This document shows, piece by piece, positions 46,038 to 53,249 of a stretch of DNA of 64,000 nt; position 1 is the first letter of the stretch, and each line of letters begins with the position of its first letter. The notes under the pieces are model-generated. The model was not told the origin of the DNA, searched no databases, and saw only the letters and a program-made list of their open reading frames with translations. The stretch spans positions 1 to 64,000 of the forward strand of contig NZ_PPCN01000017.1 in NCBI RefSeq assembly GCF_002906165.1. The letters run 5' to 3'. Both the position numbers and the translations under genes were made by a program. The DNA is from Roseibium marinum. Its GTDB lineage: Bacteria; Pseudomonadota; Alphaproteobacteria; Rhizobiales; Stappiaceae.

Positions 46038-46223
46038 GAAAGCCAATCCGGAACCGGGGAATTCCAGTTTGTGGAGGCTGCAGCCAACTGCCGCATGGAG
46101 GTGCCACAGTTCGCAGCGGCCTTCCTCCGTCATGAATTCCAGCTTGCACACCCCAACTCGGTTCCTGGCCCACTTTCGGAACCTTCCCGGTTCCCAAGCT
46201 TTTTCCTTAAAATAAAGCGTTGA
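46038..46223 (+). pseudogene. In-frame tail after the stop of the large protein
   Basis: Directly after the TGA at 46035 the same frame runs 61 more codons with FQFVEAAANCRMEVPQF and HEFQLAHPNSVPGPLSEP before TGA at 46221. A similar tail occurs at 43192-43350, though that copy is frameshifted. It looks like the original C-terminus of the secreted protein cut off by a nonsense change or by the deletion junction. Confidence 0.5.
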
Positions 46224-46635
46224 GTCCGCGAGGGAACCTGTACGGTTCGCGGGCGGGTTGCCCGCCAAGTGGCTTGTTAAATATCCGCATATCGGTAGCT
46301 TGGTGGTGCAACTGGAAGAAGGCGTCCGGGGGCAAGGCAACGAAGCAGATCCGGCGGTGTGGTGCCGGGGAAAAGGGCACTGGCCACGTGCCTGCGAGGG
46401 CGAACAGGTGTTGGGCGAACTGTCTTCAAACGAGATGAAAACGCCGGGCGATACGGCAGGCAGGCAGTCTGCGGGCCGGAAGGCGGCCGGTGATGCGGAC
46501 GAGCGTTCGCATGCCCGCCCCGGCCTCACGCTCCGCATCGCGGACGGGTCGGAGGCGGATAGCCGGGCCGGGGTTCATCTGGCGCGGGAGGTGCACGGGC
46601 GCCCGATCTTCAGGGACATTCCGTTTTCCGAAGAC
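46058..46635. repeat. Repeated block RB2 (about 580 bases)
   Basis: Second copy of RB1 in direct orientation, with the FVEAAANCRMEVPQF tail, linker, gap and GNAT-like gene start. It lies right after the large calcium-binding gene. Homologous recombination between RB1 and RB2 would delete partner gene 1 and the large gene. Confidence 0.75.
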
Positions 46636-46767
46636 AAGGCGCTGACGATCTTTGACAAGGCGACGTCCCAGCCGGAGCGGTTCGGGCTAACCTATGCGAC
46701 ACCCTTGTTTTGCAGCCACTCAATTGAGCTCGCAATTAGCTTAGCACTCTGGAAGAAATATGAATAA
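46435..46767 (+). pseudogene. GNAT-like gene fragment (copy 2)
   Basis: The frame from ATG 46435 matches the intact copy from MKTPGDTAGRQSAGRKAAGD through IFRDIPFSEDKALTIFDKAT to RFGLTYA, about 80 residues, then switches to an unrelated AT-rich tail (LFCSHSIELAISLALWKKYE). The GNAT core after GLIYA is lost. Its stop overlaps the start of partner gene 2 (46760), repeating the junction layout of the other copies. Confidence 0.6.
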
Positions 46768-47275
46768 AGCAAAAATTGTAAACAGGTATGTTGCTCCAGC
46801 TTTCTACTTAGTTCTTTTTCCTTCGATTTGTTATTTGCTCCCTACGAATGAATCTCCGGCCGGGATATTGGCTTTCCTCCAATGGTGTAACTCCCTCTTT
46901 GGCGAGTTTTACATTACACGGTATGCCTCTGCGCTGCAGGTGAGTTTTTTTACCGCAAAATACTATATAATGATCTTTTTCTTATTTCATTTCATCACTC
47001 CTTTTTACACCGTATTCTTGTGTTTCACAGTTACCGTTGATTGGAAGAAGCTGAATTTAATAACTTTTTTTTCAGTTTTAATAATAGTTTTATTCGGATA
47101 CTTCCCATTTATTGAATGGTATCGCCCTGACACTATCAGCTCCACAAGTCATCGTGGAACGCTACTGGTCGGAGCTTTGTATCCAGCAATAGTATCAGCT
47201 TATTCTTACGTGACCGCGGCTTGTATTGCCGTGACAGCGTCGCTCATCAAAAAACAGGTTTCCAATGACAACTGA
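46760..47275 (+). CDS. AT-rich partner gene 2 (four-helix membrane protein)
   Basis: The 171-residue product has about four hydrophobic helices (near residues 12-28, 65-90, 100-118 and 140-163) and a basic C-terminus. Codon use is AT-rich. It overlaps the GNAT fragment before it and the short ORF after it (47265), so it sits in a tight set. A membrane immunity-like partner is possible by analogy with inhibitors of membrane-acting toxins. No family is recognised. Confidence 0.6.
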   Translation: MNKAKIVNRYVAPAFYLVLFPSICYLLPTNESPAGILAFLQWCNSLFGEFYITRYASALQVSFFTAKYYIMIFFLFHFITPFYTVFLCFTVTVDWKKLNLITFFSVLIIVLFGYFPFIEWYRPDTISSTSHRGTLLVGALYPAIVSAYSYVTAACIAVTASLIKKQVSNDN

Positions 47276-47486
47276 AAATGAACTTAACGCACAAGGTGTG
47301 CTTGAATTTGGGAGCACGGAGGCGGGAGCGCTTTTAGGTTTTGGCAGGAGCGTTCAGCTCGACTCTCTCGCAGAAATGGGCGTAATCAGTGGGAAGCTTG
47401 CACTACGATTTGGAAATGAAGTGCCCGGGGCGGTGCAAGGGCGCACAATCGGGACAAACCGGCAGGGGCGAACGTGTGACGGGTGA
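47265..47486 (+). CDS. Short head fragment following partner gene 2
   Basis: The 73-residue frame (MTTENELNAQGVLEFGSTEA then GALLGFG) starts inside the end of the membrane gene and runs into the repeated GC-rich block, where it ends. I think it is only the start of a lost large protein like the one at 44172: both lie directly after a partner gene. Its last 20 residues are block sequence. Confidence 0.45.
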   Translation: MTTENELNAQGVLEFGSTEAGALLGFGRSVQLDSLAEMGVISGKLALRFGNEVPGAVQGRTIGTNRQGRTCDG

Positions 47487-47502
47487 ATGCGCTTCAAACG
47501 AA

Positions 47503-48036
47503 ATGAAAACGCCGGCCGATGCAGCGGGCCGGAGGGCCGCCGGTGGCGAAGCCGCGCCCTTGCGGGCCAGTGTAAAGATCCGGCTGGCGGATGGCTCCAG
47601 CACGGATTGCCGTACCGGGATCCATCTGGCGCGCGAGGCGCATTTGCACACAATCTTTCGCGATATTCCGTTCTCTGAAACCAAGGCCCGGGCGATCTAT
47701 GACAAGGCCATGGCTGAGCCGGACCGCTTCGGGCTGATCTATGCCGTGCCGGGGGCGGAGCGGCCGCTTGCCGAAGACGGGCTTTTGGGTTTTGCCTCGG
47801 TGCAAGCGGGCGAGCATTTTCTGGGTACCGGCACGCTGCTCGGCGGCAAGGTCGCGCTGCGCCTCGTCCATGCGATGCGCCACTGGGCGAAGACGCGCAG
47901 TTGCGCCCATCTCATGGTGCATGTCACCACTGGCGAGAACGCGGAAGACGCGGACAGGTTCTTCCGGCGCTGCTGGATGGTGACGATTGGGGGGAAATAT
48001 CTTCTGCATACCTTGAGTGAGATAAATGATAAGTAA
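47503..48036 (+). CDS. GNAT-like N-acetyltransferase (most complete copy, copy 3)
   Basis: The 177-residue product has a variable N-terminal stretch, IRLADGSSTDCRTGIHLARE, IFRDIPFSETKARAIYDKAM, then a GNAT-like core: GLLGFASVQAGEHFLGTGTL, VHAMRHWAKTRSCAHLMVHV and the end DADRFFRRCWMVTIGGKYLL. This looks like the motif A-B part of acetyltransferases, but the acyl-CoA loop is not clear. The intact toxin-activating acyltransferases of RTX operons share this fold and also stand before their toxin, an analogy only. Its stop overlaps the start of partner gene 3. Confidence 0.7.
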   Translation: MKTPADAAGRRAAGGEAAPLRASVKIRLADGSSTDCRTGIHLAREAHLHTIFRDIPFSETKARAIYDKAMAEPDRFGLIYAVPGAERPLAEDGLLGFASVQAGEHFLGTGTLLGGKVALRLVHAMRHWAKTRSCAHLMVHVTTGENAEDADRFFRRCWMVTIGGKYLLHTLSEINDK

Positions 48037-48535
48037 TAAAATCGAAAAGAAAGCAATTCTTGTTGCTTCGATAATATTTTTACTATTATTTCTATATAAA
48101 TTTTTCCCTTATTACTACTTTGTAGAAGAAAATAAGGAAATATTGGAGCGTGAATTTGAACAGTCAATTCATAGATTTAACAATCAAACAGTGAAAGTTA
48201 CTATTTCTGACTGCGCATTAATTGTGCGCTACGATAATAATGTTTGCCAATATAGTGATGCCGTAAGTAACTATAGTAAAAAATATGACCTTAGATACAT
48301 TAGTAAAATTAGAATAAAGAATTCCTTCCTCCCTGAGAAGAATTTATCTTTTGCCACTTTCAATTTTAAAAGTTCTTCTCCAAGGGAGGCATTTCAAATA
48401 AAATATCAATACTGTAACGGAAAGAGATTTGATACTTTCGGAATTGACGATTCAGATGTTTTTATAGATCCAACGGAATTTACCGGAAGTATTATTCGAA
48501 ATATCAATGCCTATATATACAGAAACTGCAAATAA
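48026..48535 (+). CDS. AT-rich partner gene 3 (single-helix anchored protein)
   Basis: The 169-residue, strongly AT-rich gene encodes one membrane helix near residues 10-28 and a long outside or periplasmic domain with cysteines (SDCALIV, NNVCQYS, YCNGKR, YRNCK). It starts inside the end of the intact GNAT-like gene by 11 bases. The following gene starts 15 bases after it. No family is recognised. Confidence 0.65.
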   Translation: MISNKIEKKAILVASIIFLLLFLYKFFPYYYFVEENKEILEREFEQSIHRFNNQTVKVTISDCALIVRYDNNVCQYSDAVSNYSKKYDLRYISKIRIKNSFLPEKNLSFATFNFKSSSPREAFQIKYQYCNGKRFDTFGIDDSDVFIDPTEFTGSIIRNINAYIYRNCK

Positions 48536-48550
48536 TAGATTAGCCCTATT

Positions 48551-48922
48551 ATGGATGATCGATACAGAAGATATAGCACACTTAGTGATTCAGATCTGGA
48601 CACCATTAAGAAAGAAGCACAGCAGAGTCTATACGACAACAATGTGAACGTATTTAATCAAATAACGGCCTCTCTCGCGTCAACCGCGGATTCTATTACC
48701 AGCGCGGCAATCGCGCTCAGATTAGGAGATTTCCGGTCAGCTGCCTTTACTGCCGCTGCTGCATCCCTCCAATCTAATATAGACACCATAAATATTGCCG
48801 CAAACTATAAGTACAACTTAGAACTCCATACTAGTAGACTCAAATCTGCGCAGTATCAATTAGATACCCGTCGTGAAGGCACGCTAGGTGTGAGTTCCAA
48901 GAAGGTTGTTCATTCGCATTGA
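48551..48922 (+). CDS. Head protein following partner gene 3 (helical, 123 residues)
   Basis: The 123-residue product (MDDRYRRYSTLSDSDLDTIK) is helical, Ala/Ser-rich and without signal. It is followed by GC-rich repeated block sequence without the large trunk. I read it as the remaining head of an effector whose trunk was deleted; it could also be a small stand-alone protein. Confidence 0.5.
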   Translation: MDDRYRRYSTLSDSDLDTIKKEAQQSLYDNNVNVFNQITASLASTADSITSAAIALRLGDFRSAAFTAAAASLQSNIDTINIAANYKYNLELHTSRLKSAQYQLDTRREGTLGVSSKKVVHSH

Positions 48923-49014
48923 AGGTCTGAAACTGGTTGGTGACCAAACACAATCAGTTTCAGGATCTATGGATTGAACAACCCGCGCAGGAGTGTTCTC
49001 GCGTTTTATGCGTC

Positions 49015-49449
49015 ATGAGAACAAAAAGGTGGCCGGTACCGGAGGTTTTTCAGCGCTCCGAGCCGTCCGGTGATCGCCAGACAGTGCGAGTCGGGTATCA
49101 TCTGGCGCGGGGAGCGTGTCGGCGCATTATCTTTAAGGAAATTCAGTTTTCTGAAGACAAGCCACGGGCGATCTTTGAGAATGCGAGGTCCCAGCCAGAA
49201 TGCTTTGGGCTGATTTATGCTGTGCCGAGCGCGGATGTGTTACTGACCGAAGACGGGCTCCTGGTCTTTGCCTCGGTAAATGCGGGCGAACATTTTCTGG
49301 ACACCGGCACGCTGCTCGGCGGCAAGGTCGCGCTGCGCCTCGTCCAGACGGTGCGTCATTGGGCCAAGGTCAGAAGCTGCACGCATCGGATGGTGCATGT
49401 CACCAATGACGACAATGTGGAAGATGCGGACAGGTTCTTCCGGCGGTGA
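49015..49449 (+). pseudogene. GNAT-like gene (copy 4) with in-frame TGA
   Basis: The frame matches copy 3 from SGDRQTVRVGYHLARG through IFKEIQFSEDKPRAIFENAR and LLVFASVNAGEHFLDTGTLL to NVEDADRFFRR, then meets TGA at 49447 where copies 3 and 5 have a Cys TGC. The sequence continues in frame as AVVTLGGKYLVA and ends at TAG near 49511. The start is uncertain; a longer frame begins at 48937. It is either a broken copy or slightly shortened. Confidence 0.6.
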
Positions 49450-49526
49450 GCGGTGGTAACGCTTGGGGGGAAATATCTCGTGGCCACTGCAAACGGAACG
49501 AAGCTGACATTTTAGGAGCGCATTGC

Positions 49527-50171
49527 GTGAACCGTAGTTCAAATAAAGAAGACTATGAAACGTTTAAGAGAAAACATGAATTTCTCTTAGATTATGTAAT
49601 TGGCTCTGTGATGGAATGTAAAGAGCTATACGATAGCTGGAATAGATTTTATAAAAAATTTATTAAGATATACATTCCTGTATTTTTGGTTTGCGTCTAC
49701 GCGGCACCATTCTTAATCCCAGTTGCTTTACGCAGATCCTTGTCTGAGACGACTCTCTCATTGTTCCCAATTGCCCAAAAAAGATATGATTCATTACTTG
49801 GTATGGGTGACCAAGTGATGTTCTGGTATATCTCTTCACTTTTAATGTTCTTGCCATCAATAGCTATTATATCTTTAATTTATATAAAATTGTATGCATA
49901 TAATATTCAAAGAGGCCATAATTCTGCTGAGTTAAGCTTTAAAAAACTGTTCGGATCTATAATTTATACTTTAACAGTGGGTGGATTTTTCTATTTTATA
50001 CTATTCTTCCCCTTTCCTATTGAAGAGAAGACCAGCGTACCTCTGATGCAATTCTGGGTGGGACCCGGGTTTCCGATATTGGCATCTGGCGTGTCAGTAA
50101 GTTTGTCCTGGGCGTCAGTGCCGATGATGGCAATGCTGACGCGTGTTTTTGTGAGAAAAAATGACAGATAA
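49527..50171 (+). CDS. AT-rich partner gene 4 (membrane protein)
   Basis: The 214-residue product starts at a GTG with AGGAG 8 bases upstream. A charged N-terminal 40 residues are followed by about four hydrophobic helices (VFLVCVYAAPFLIPVAL, then MFWYISSLLMFLPSIAII, a third FYFILFF region and a last near residue 190). It is AT-rich. Its end overlaps a 25-codon frame starting at 50161. An earlier in-frame ATG at 49446 would lie in the GNAT-like copy. Unknown family. Confidence 0.65.
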   Translation: MNRSSNKEDYETFKRKHEFLLDYVIGSVMECKELYDSWNRFYKKFIKIYIPVFLVCVYAAPFLIPVALRRSLSETTLSLFPIAQKRYDSLLGMGDQVMFWYISSLLMFLPSIAIISLIYIKLYAYNIQRGHNSAELSFKKLFGSIIYTLTVGGFFYFILFFPFPIEEKTSVPLMQFWVGPGFPILASGVSVSLSWASVPMMAMLTRVFVRKNDR

Positions 50172-50238
50172 CAAGGAAATTGGTCCATATGAGTGGATCT
50201 TGAAAGATGTCACAGTTGACGACGTCGAAGCCGCTTGA
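50161..50238 (+). pseudogene. Head fragment following partner gene 4
   Basis: The ATG at 50161 overlaps the end of partner gene 4. It reads MTDNKEIGPYEWILKDVTVD then VEAA and a TGA (50236). Past it the frame stays open through SVLDYGVSHAGLSKAG and on into the GNAT-like copy 5. So it may be one longer frame with a single TGA. I treat it as a remnant of a lost effector head. Confidence 0.4.
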
Positions 50239-50298
50239 GATAGCGTTCTTGACTATGGCGTTTCTCATGCGGGGTTATCAAAAGCTGGGGCCGCGCGG

Positions 50299-50616
50299 TT
50301 GAGCATTGCTGGATCTCTCACCCTTGGATCGAGTGATGCAATCGGTGCTGCGCCCGCGCTCAAACGCAGCAGCGTGAAACCCCGGCTGGCGGACGGCTCG
50401 GAAACCGATTGCCGCGCCGGCATCCATCTTGCGCGTGAAGTGCATCTCAAAACGATCTTTCGGGATATTGCGTTTTCTGAAGGAAAGGCCCGGGCGATCT
50501 TTGACAAGGCCGTGGCGCAGCCGGAGGGGTTCTTCCGGCGCTGCGGGATGGTGACCGTTGCAGAGAATATCTGCACGATACCAATAACCACTAAGATACA
50601 TAGGTTTAGATCATGA
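50299..50616 (+). pseudogene. GNAT-like gene (copy 5) with internal deletion
   Basis: The frame has SVKPRLADGSETDCRAGIHL and IFRDIAFSEGKARAIFDKAV as in the other copies, then jumps from AQPE to GFFRRCGMVTV, missing about 75 residues of the GNAT core. It ends in a variable tail ITTKIHRFRS whose TGA overlaps the ATG of partner gene 5 (ATGA). It cannot be an active acetyltransferase. Confidence 0.6.
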
Positions 50617-51071
50617 GAGAATTTGTTGTTTCTGCGAAAAAATACGGATTTTATGTATTTGCGATTTGGATTTGCTGCGTAGGTGCTGCAGACGCATGCG
50701 AAGTAAATGGAAAAAAATGGTCAAATTCGCTGAATGAAATTCTTCAGGCACTTAGGAGTGGTGACGGCAACAAATTCAAGTCAGCTATCGGTAAAAGCAT
50801 TGATTTGGAAGAATATGGTGAAATAGATTCTTTAATGATTCAGCTTAACGAATATGCGCCGCAAGGATTTGGGAGTTGCAGAGCGATAATGCGAGAAGAT
50901 ATTCCCCCGCTTGTTACGAAAATTATATTTGAATTTGCAGAGACAAAAGATAAAGGGATATATTTTTACGTATTTCTTGTGGATGGGGGTAGTGATTTTA
51001 GGAGCGGAGTTTTAAAATTCCGGCTATCTACAGCCTTGGGAGATGTTTTGTCTGATTGGGGCAACTCATAA
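50613..51071 (+). CDS. AT-rich partner gene 5 (exported hypothetical protein)
   Basis: The 152-residue product has a signal-type N-terminus (basic start, hydrophobic YVFAIWICCVGAADA) and a mature part with two further cysteines (DACEVNGK and GSCRAIMR). It overlaps the GNAT-like fragment by ATGA and the next short frame by TAATG. Codon use is AT-rich. Unknown family; a periplasmic immunity-like protein is possible from the signal peptide. Confidence 0.65.
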   Translation: MREFVVSAKKYGFYVFAIWICCVGAADACEVNGKKWSNSLNEILQALRSGDGNKFKSAIGKSIDLEEYGEIDSLMIQLNEYAPQGFGSCRAIMREDIPPLVTKIIFEFAETKDKGIYFYVFLVDGGSDFRSGVLKFRLSTALGDVLSDWGNS

Positions 51072-51172
51072 TGGTCGACACCATATTTAGGTCTACTGCT
51101 ACCATTTCATTAGCTGATGGTGCTCTGAACCCCGAAAACTGGACCGTTCATAATTGGAGTTTTTCGCGCTAA
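51071..51172 (+). pseudogene. Head fragment following partner gene 5
   Basis: A 33-codon frame (MVDTIFRSTATISLADGALN then PENWTVHNWSFSR) starts at the TAATG overlap with partner gene 5 and stops at 51172, close to the right edge of the island. It repeats the partner-then-head order of the other junctions. Confidence 0.4.
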
Positions 51173-51203
51173 TTTCCGGGCAGGAACTTGAGATCCTTGC
51201 CGC

Positions 51204-51989
51204 TCAGAGTTGTCCGGTGATCGCCAGGTAGCGCCGGTCCGGGCCTTCGAAGCCGTGGGTGTCCATCTGGATCAGGACCGCGTAGACCGGCGGTCCATCT
51301 TCCGGGAAATGGGTGACGATGCGCTCGACGCGATAGGCGAGCGGGCATCCGCGGCTTTCGGGAAGGCTGGTGTCCTCGTTCAGAACGCGGATTTGGCCCT
51401 TGTAGGTCATGGTCAGCCGGAAGCCGCGCGTATCGTCGATCTTGATGCCCGCGCATGTGTCCGAGGTCAGCAGGTATTCGTTCAGGTTCAATTCCAGCTC
51501 GTCCTCGCCGGGGCGGAAGAAATCGCGCGGTGCGACGACCATCCGGAACGGGTCGGAATTGAGTTCGGTGCGTGGGTTGTGACCCGCTGTCAGGCCCTTT
51601 CCGGCGATCCGCGTCGTCTGAAGAAGCTGTTGCGCCTTTTCGCGGTTTTCCGAGCGCACCGCTGTCACCAGGGCATCCGGGTCGAAGATGCCGCCGGCTT
51701 CGATTTCGTCTTCGTTCTGGTTGCGCAGAAGGAAGGGCGAGGGTTTCACCCAGCGGTCGTTGGCGACATCGAGCACGAAGATCTCCGAATAGGGAAAGCC
51801 GGAGCCGTCCTGGATCCCGTATTGCTCGAAGGCGAAATAGGCGCCGTCTTTTGAAAAGCCAAGGATTTCGGCTTTCGCCGTGTCACCGGCGATGGCGGCC
51901 GATGCGAGGAGGGGAAAGGCCAGGAGGAATGACAGGCAGCGCAGCGCTGTTTTTAAGAGAAGGCTGAGTCCTGGTTGAAGGTGGGTCAC
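51204..51989 (-). CDS. DUF2259 exported protein
   Basis: The 261-residue protein has a signal peptide (hydrophobic LSFLLAFPLLASAAIAG) and the DUF2259 core starting ILGFSKDGAYFAFEQYGIQD, then SGFPYSEIFVLDVANDRWV. No function is established. I chose the GTG at 51989 because AAAGGAG lies just upstream; an ATG at 52010 is in frame. It bounds the accessory island on the right. Confidence 0.85.
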   Translation of the reverse strand: MTHLQPGLSLLLKTALRCLSFLLAFPLLASAAIAGDTAKAEILGFSKDGAYFAFEQYGIQDGSGFPYSEIFVLDVANDRWVKPSPFLLRNQNEDEIEAGGIFDPDALVTAVRSENREKAQQLLQTTRIAGKGLTAGHNPRTELNSDPFRMVVAPRDFFRPGEDELELNLNEYLLTSDTCAGIKIDDTRGFRLTMTYKGQIRVLNEDTSLPESRGCPLAYRVERIVTHFPEDGPPVYAVLIQMDTHGFEGPDRRYLAITGQL

Positions 51990-52068
51990 CGCGCGCTCCT
52001 TTGAAATCAAATATTGTTCGAATTCGATTTCCGCAACTTAAGCGTGACATGGCGGATTGTCAGGTCCG

Positions 52069-53034
52069 CTACGTCACACTTTCGCTGTTTGGGCGGCAGA
52101 AAACGCGGACGAAGGGCTTGAGCAGCATCGGCAGCATGTAGATCGGAAACTGACCGACCGCGAACCACAGCCAGGTGAACTCCGGCAGCGTGCCGCCGAA
52201 TGCCGCCACCATCAGGCCCATGTTGCGGGTTCCGCAGGTATGCGCGATCGCATAGGCATCCTCGCGGCTGGCGGGGGCGAAAACAAGCAGGGTCAGCCCG
52301 ATCTGCAGCAGCGCCAATACGAAGGTGAGGGCGGTGAGGCCGAGGGTGAACGCCGGCTTTTGCAGAAAACTCAGCGCGACACCGTCCATGGCGGCGATGG
52401 CGAAGAAGAGAAGCAGGAGCACATTCAACCCGCTGATGTGAAGACTGCTGCGGGAAAGGCGCTCCGCACCGGCCAGTTTGCGGAATGCCGCGGACAGCAG
52501 GAAAGCGCCGGTGAGCAGGAGGGACAGTTGCACGGCCAGTCCGCCAACGCTCAGGGGCAGGGAAGGGCCCAGCATCAACTCGCCGATGAAGGGCGCGGTG
52601 AGCGGGGTCACGATCAGGGCGGCAACGGACAGCGCGAGGCTGAGGGTTGCGTCCAGGCCGAGCAGATAGATGAAGGCGGGGGCGGCCATGACCGGCGGGG
52701 CGGCGGTGGCGATGAACAGCGCCAGGACGACGTCCGGACCGAGGACCGCGAGACCGGAGGCTTCGATCGCCAGCCAGGTCAGAAGAGGCGCGCCGAGCAT
52801 CATCCAGACGAGTGCGGCAACCAGAAGCGCGGGGCGGCGCAGACGCAGCCTGATCGCGTTTTTGTCGACCCGCAGGAAGGCCAGGGTCAGGAGGCAGAAA
52901 ACGGCCAGGGTCAGATAGGGCCGCAAAAAGGTGGATAATGCCGGTAGTGCAAGGCCGATGAATATGCTCACGGCCAGCGCGGCGGTTCCGTGGAGGCCTA
53001 TCCATGCAAGACCTGCCCCAAACACTCGAATCAT
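52069..53034 (-). CDS. Bile acid:sodium symporter-like carrier
   Basis: The 321-residue membrane protein has about ten hydrophobic spans and motifs of the SBF/BASS family: the substrate and sodium site region APPVMAAPAFIYLLGLDATL and the GTRNMGLMVAAFGGTL stretch, which is the conserved family signature near segment 8-9. It likely carries an organic anion with sodium; the substrate cannot be told. It stands alone, divergent from the oxidoreductase gene. Confidence 0.82.
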   Translation of the reverse strand: MIRVFGAGLAWIGLHGTAALAVSIFIGLALPALSTFLRPYLTLAVFCLLTLAFLRVDKNAIRLRLRRPALLVAALVWMMLGAPLLTWLAIEASGLAVLGPDVVLALFIATAAPPVMAAPAFIYLLGLDATLSLALSVAALIVTPLTAPFIGELMLGPSLPLSVGGLAVQLSLLLTGAFLLSAAFRKLAGAERLSRSSLHISGLNVLLLLFFAIAAMDGVALSFLQKPAFTLGLTALTFVLALLQIGLTLLVFAPASREDAYAIAHTCGTRNMGLMVAAFGGTLPEFTWLWFAVGQFPIYMLPMLLKPFVRVFCRPNSESVT

Positions 53035-53249
53035 CTAAACTTGTCTCCGGAAAAAACGTAGGGCGGCAGGTTACGCCCCAGTCTTTTAGATCAGCCAGCA
53101 TTCATATGGGAATATTTGAATGCGGAAAGTCTATCGATTTTAGAGCGTACCGCGCCTGCATTCGTCCGGATGCGGGACGCGCGAGGGGAGACGGGCCGCA
53201 ATTCTCCATCCGTTTGACGACACGGGACGGGAGTGCGTGGCTTAAGGAA

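Noticed and set aside
45348..46538. A 396-codon minus-strand frame across the large effector and RB2
   Set aside because: It is a shadow of the calcium-binding trunk and repeated block; the opposite strand has recognisable Ca-binding loops.
47503..48036. Naming the GNAT-like genes as HlyC-type toxin acyltransferases
   Set aside because: Only the fold type and gene position are suggestive; the sequence lacks the HlyC motifs, so only a GNAT-like label is supported.
49447..49449. Selenocysteine at the TGA of GNAT copy 4
   Set aside because: No recoding signal could be shown, other copies are also broken, and a C-to-A change explains it.
43192..51172. CRISPR array or integron
   Set aside because: Repeat blocks are about 570 bases with coding content, spacers are gene-sized, and no integrase, attC-like hairpin set or cas gene is seen.
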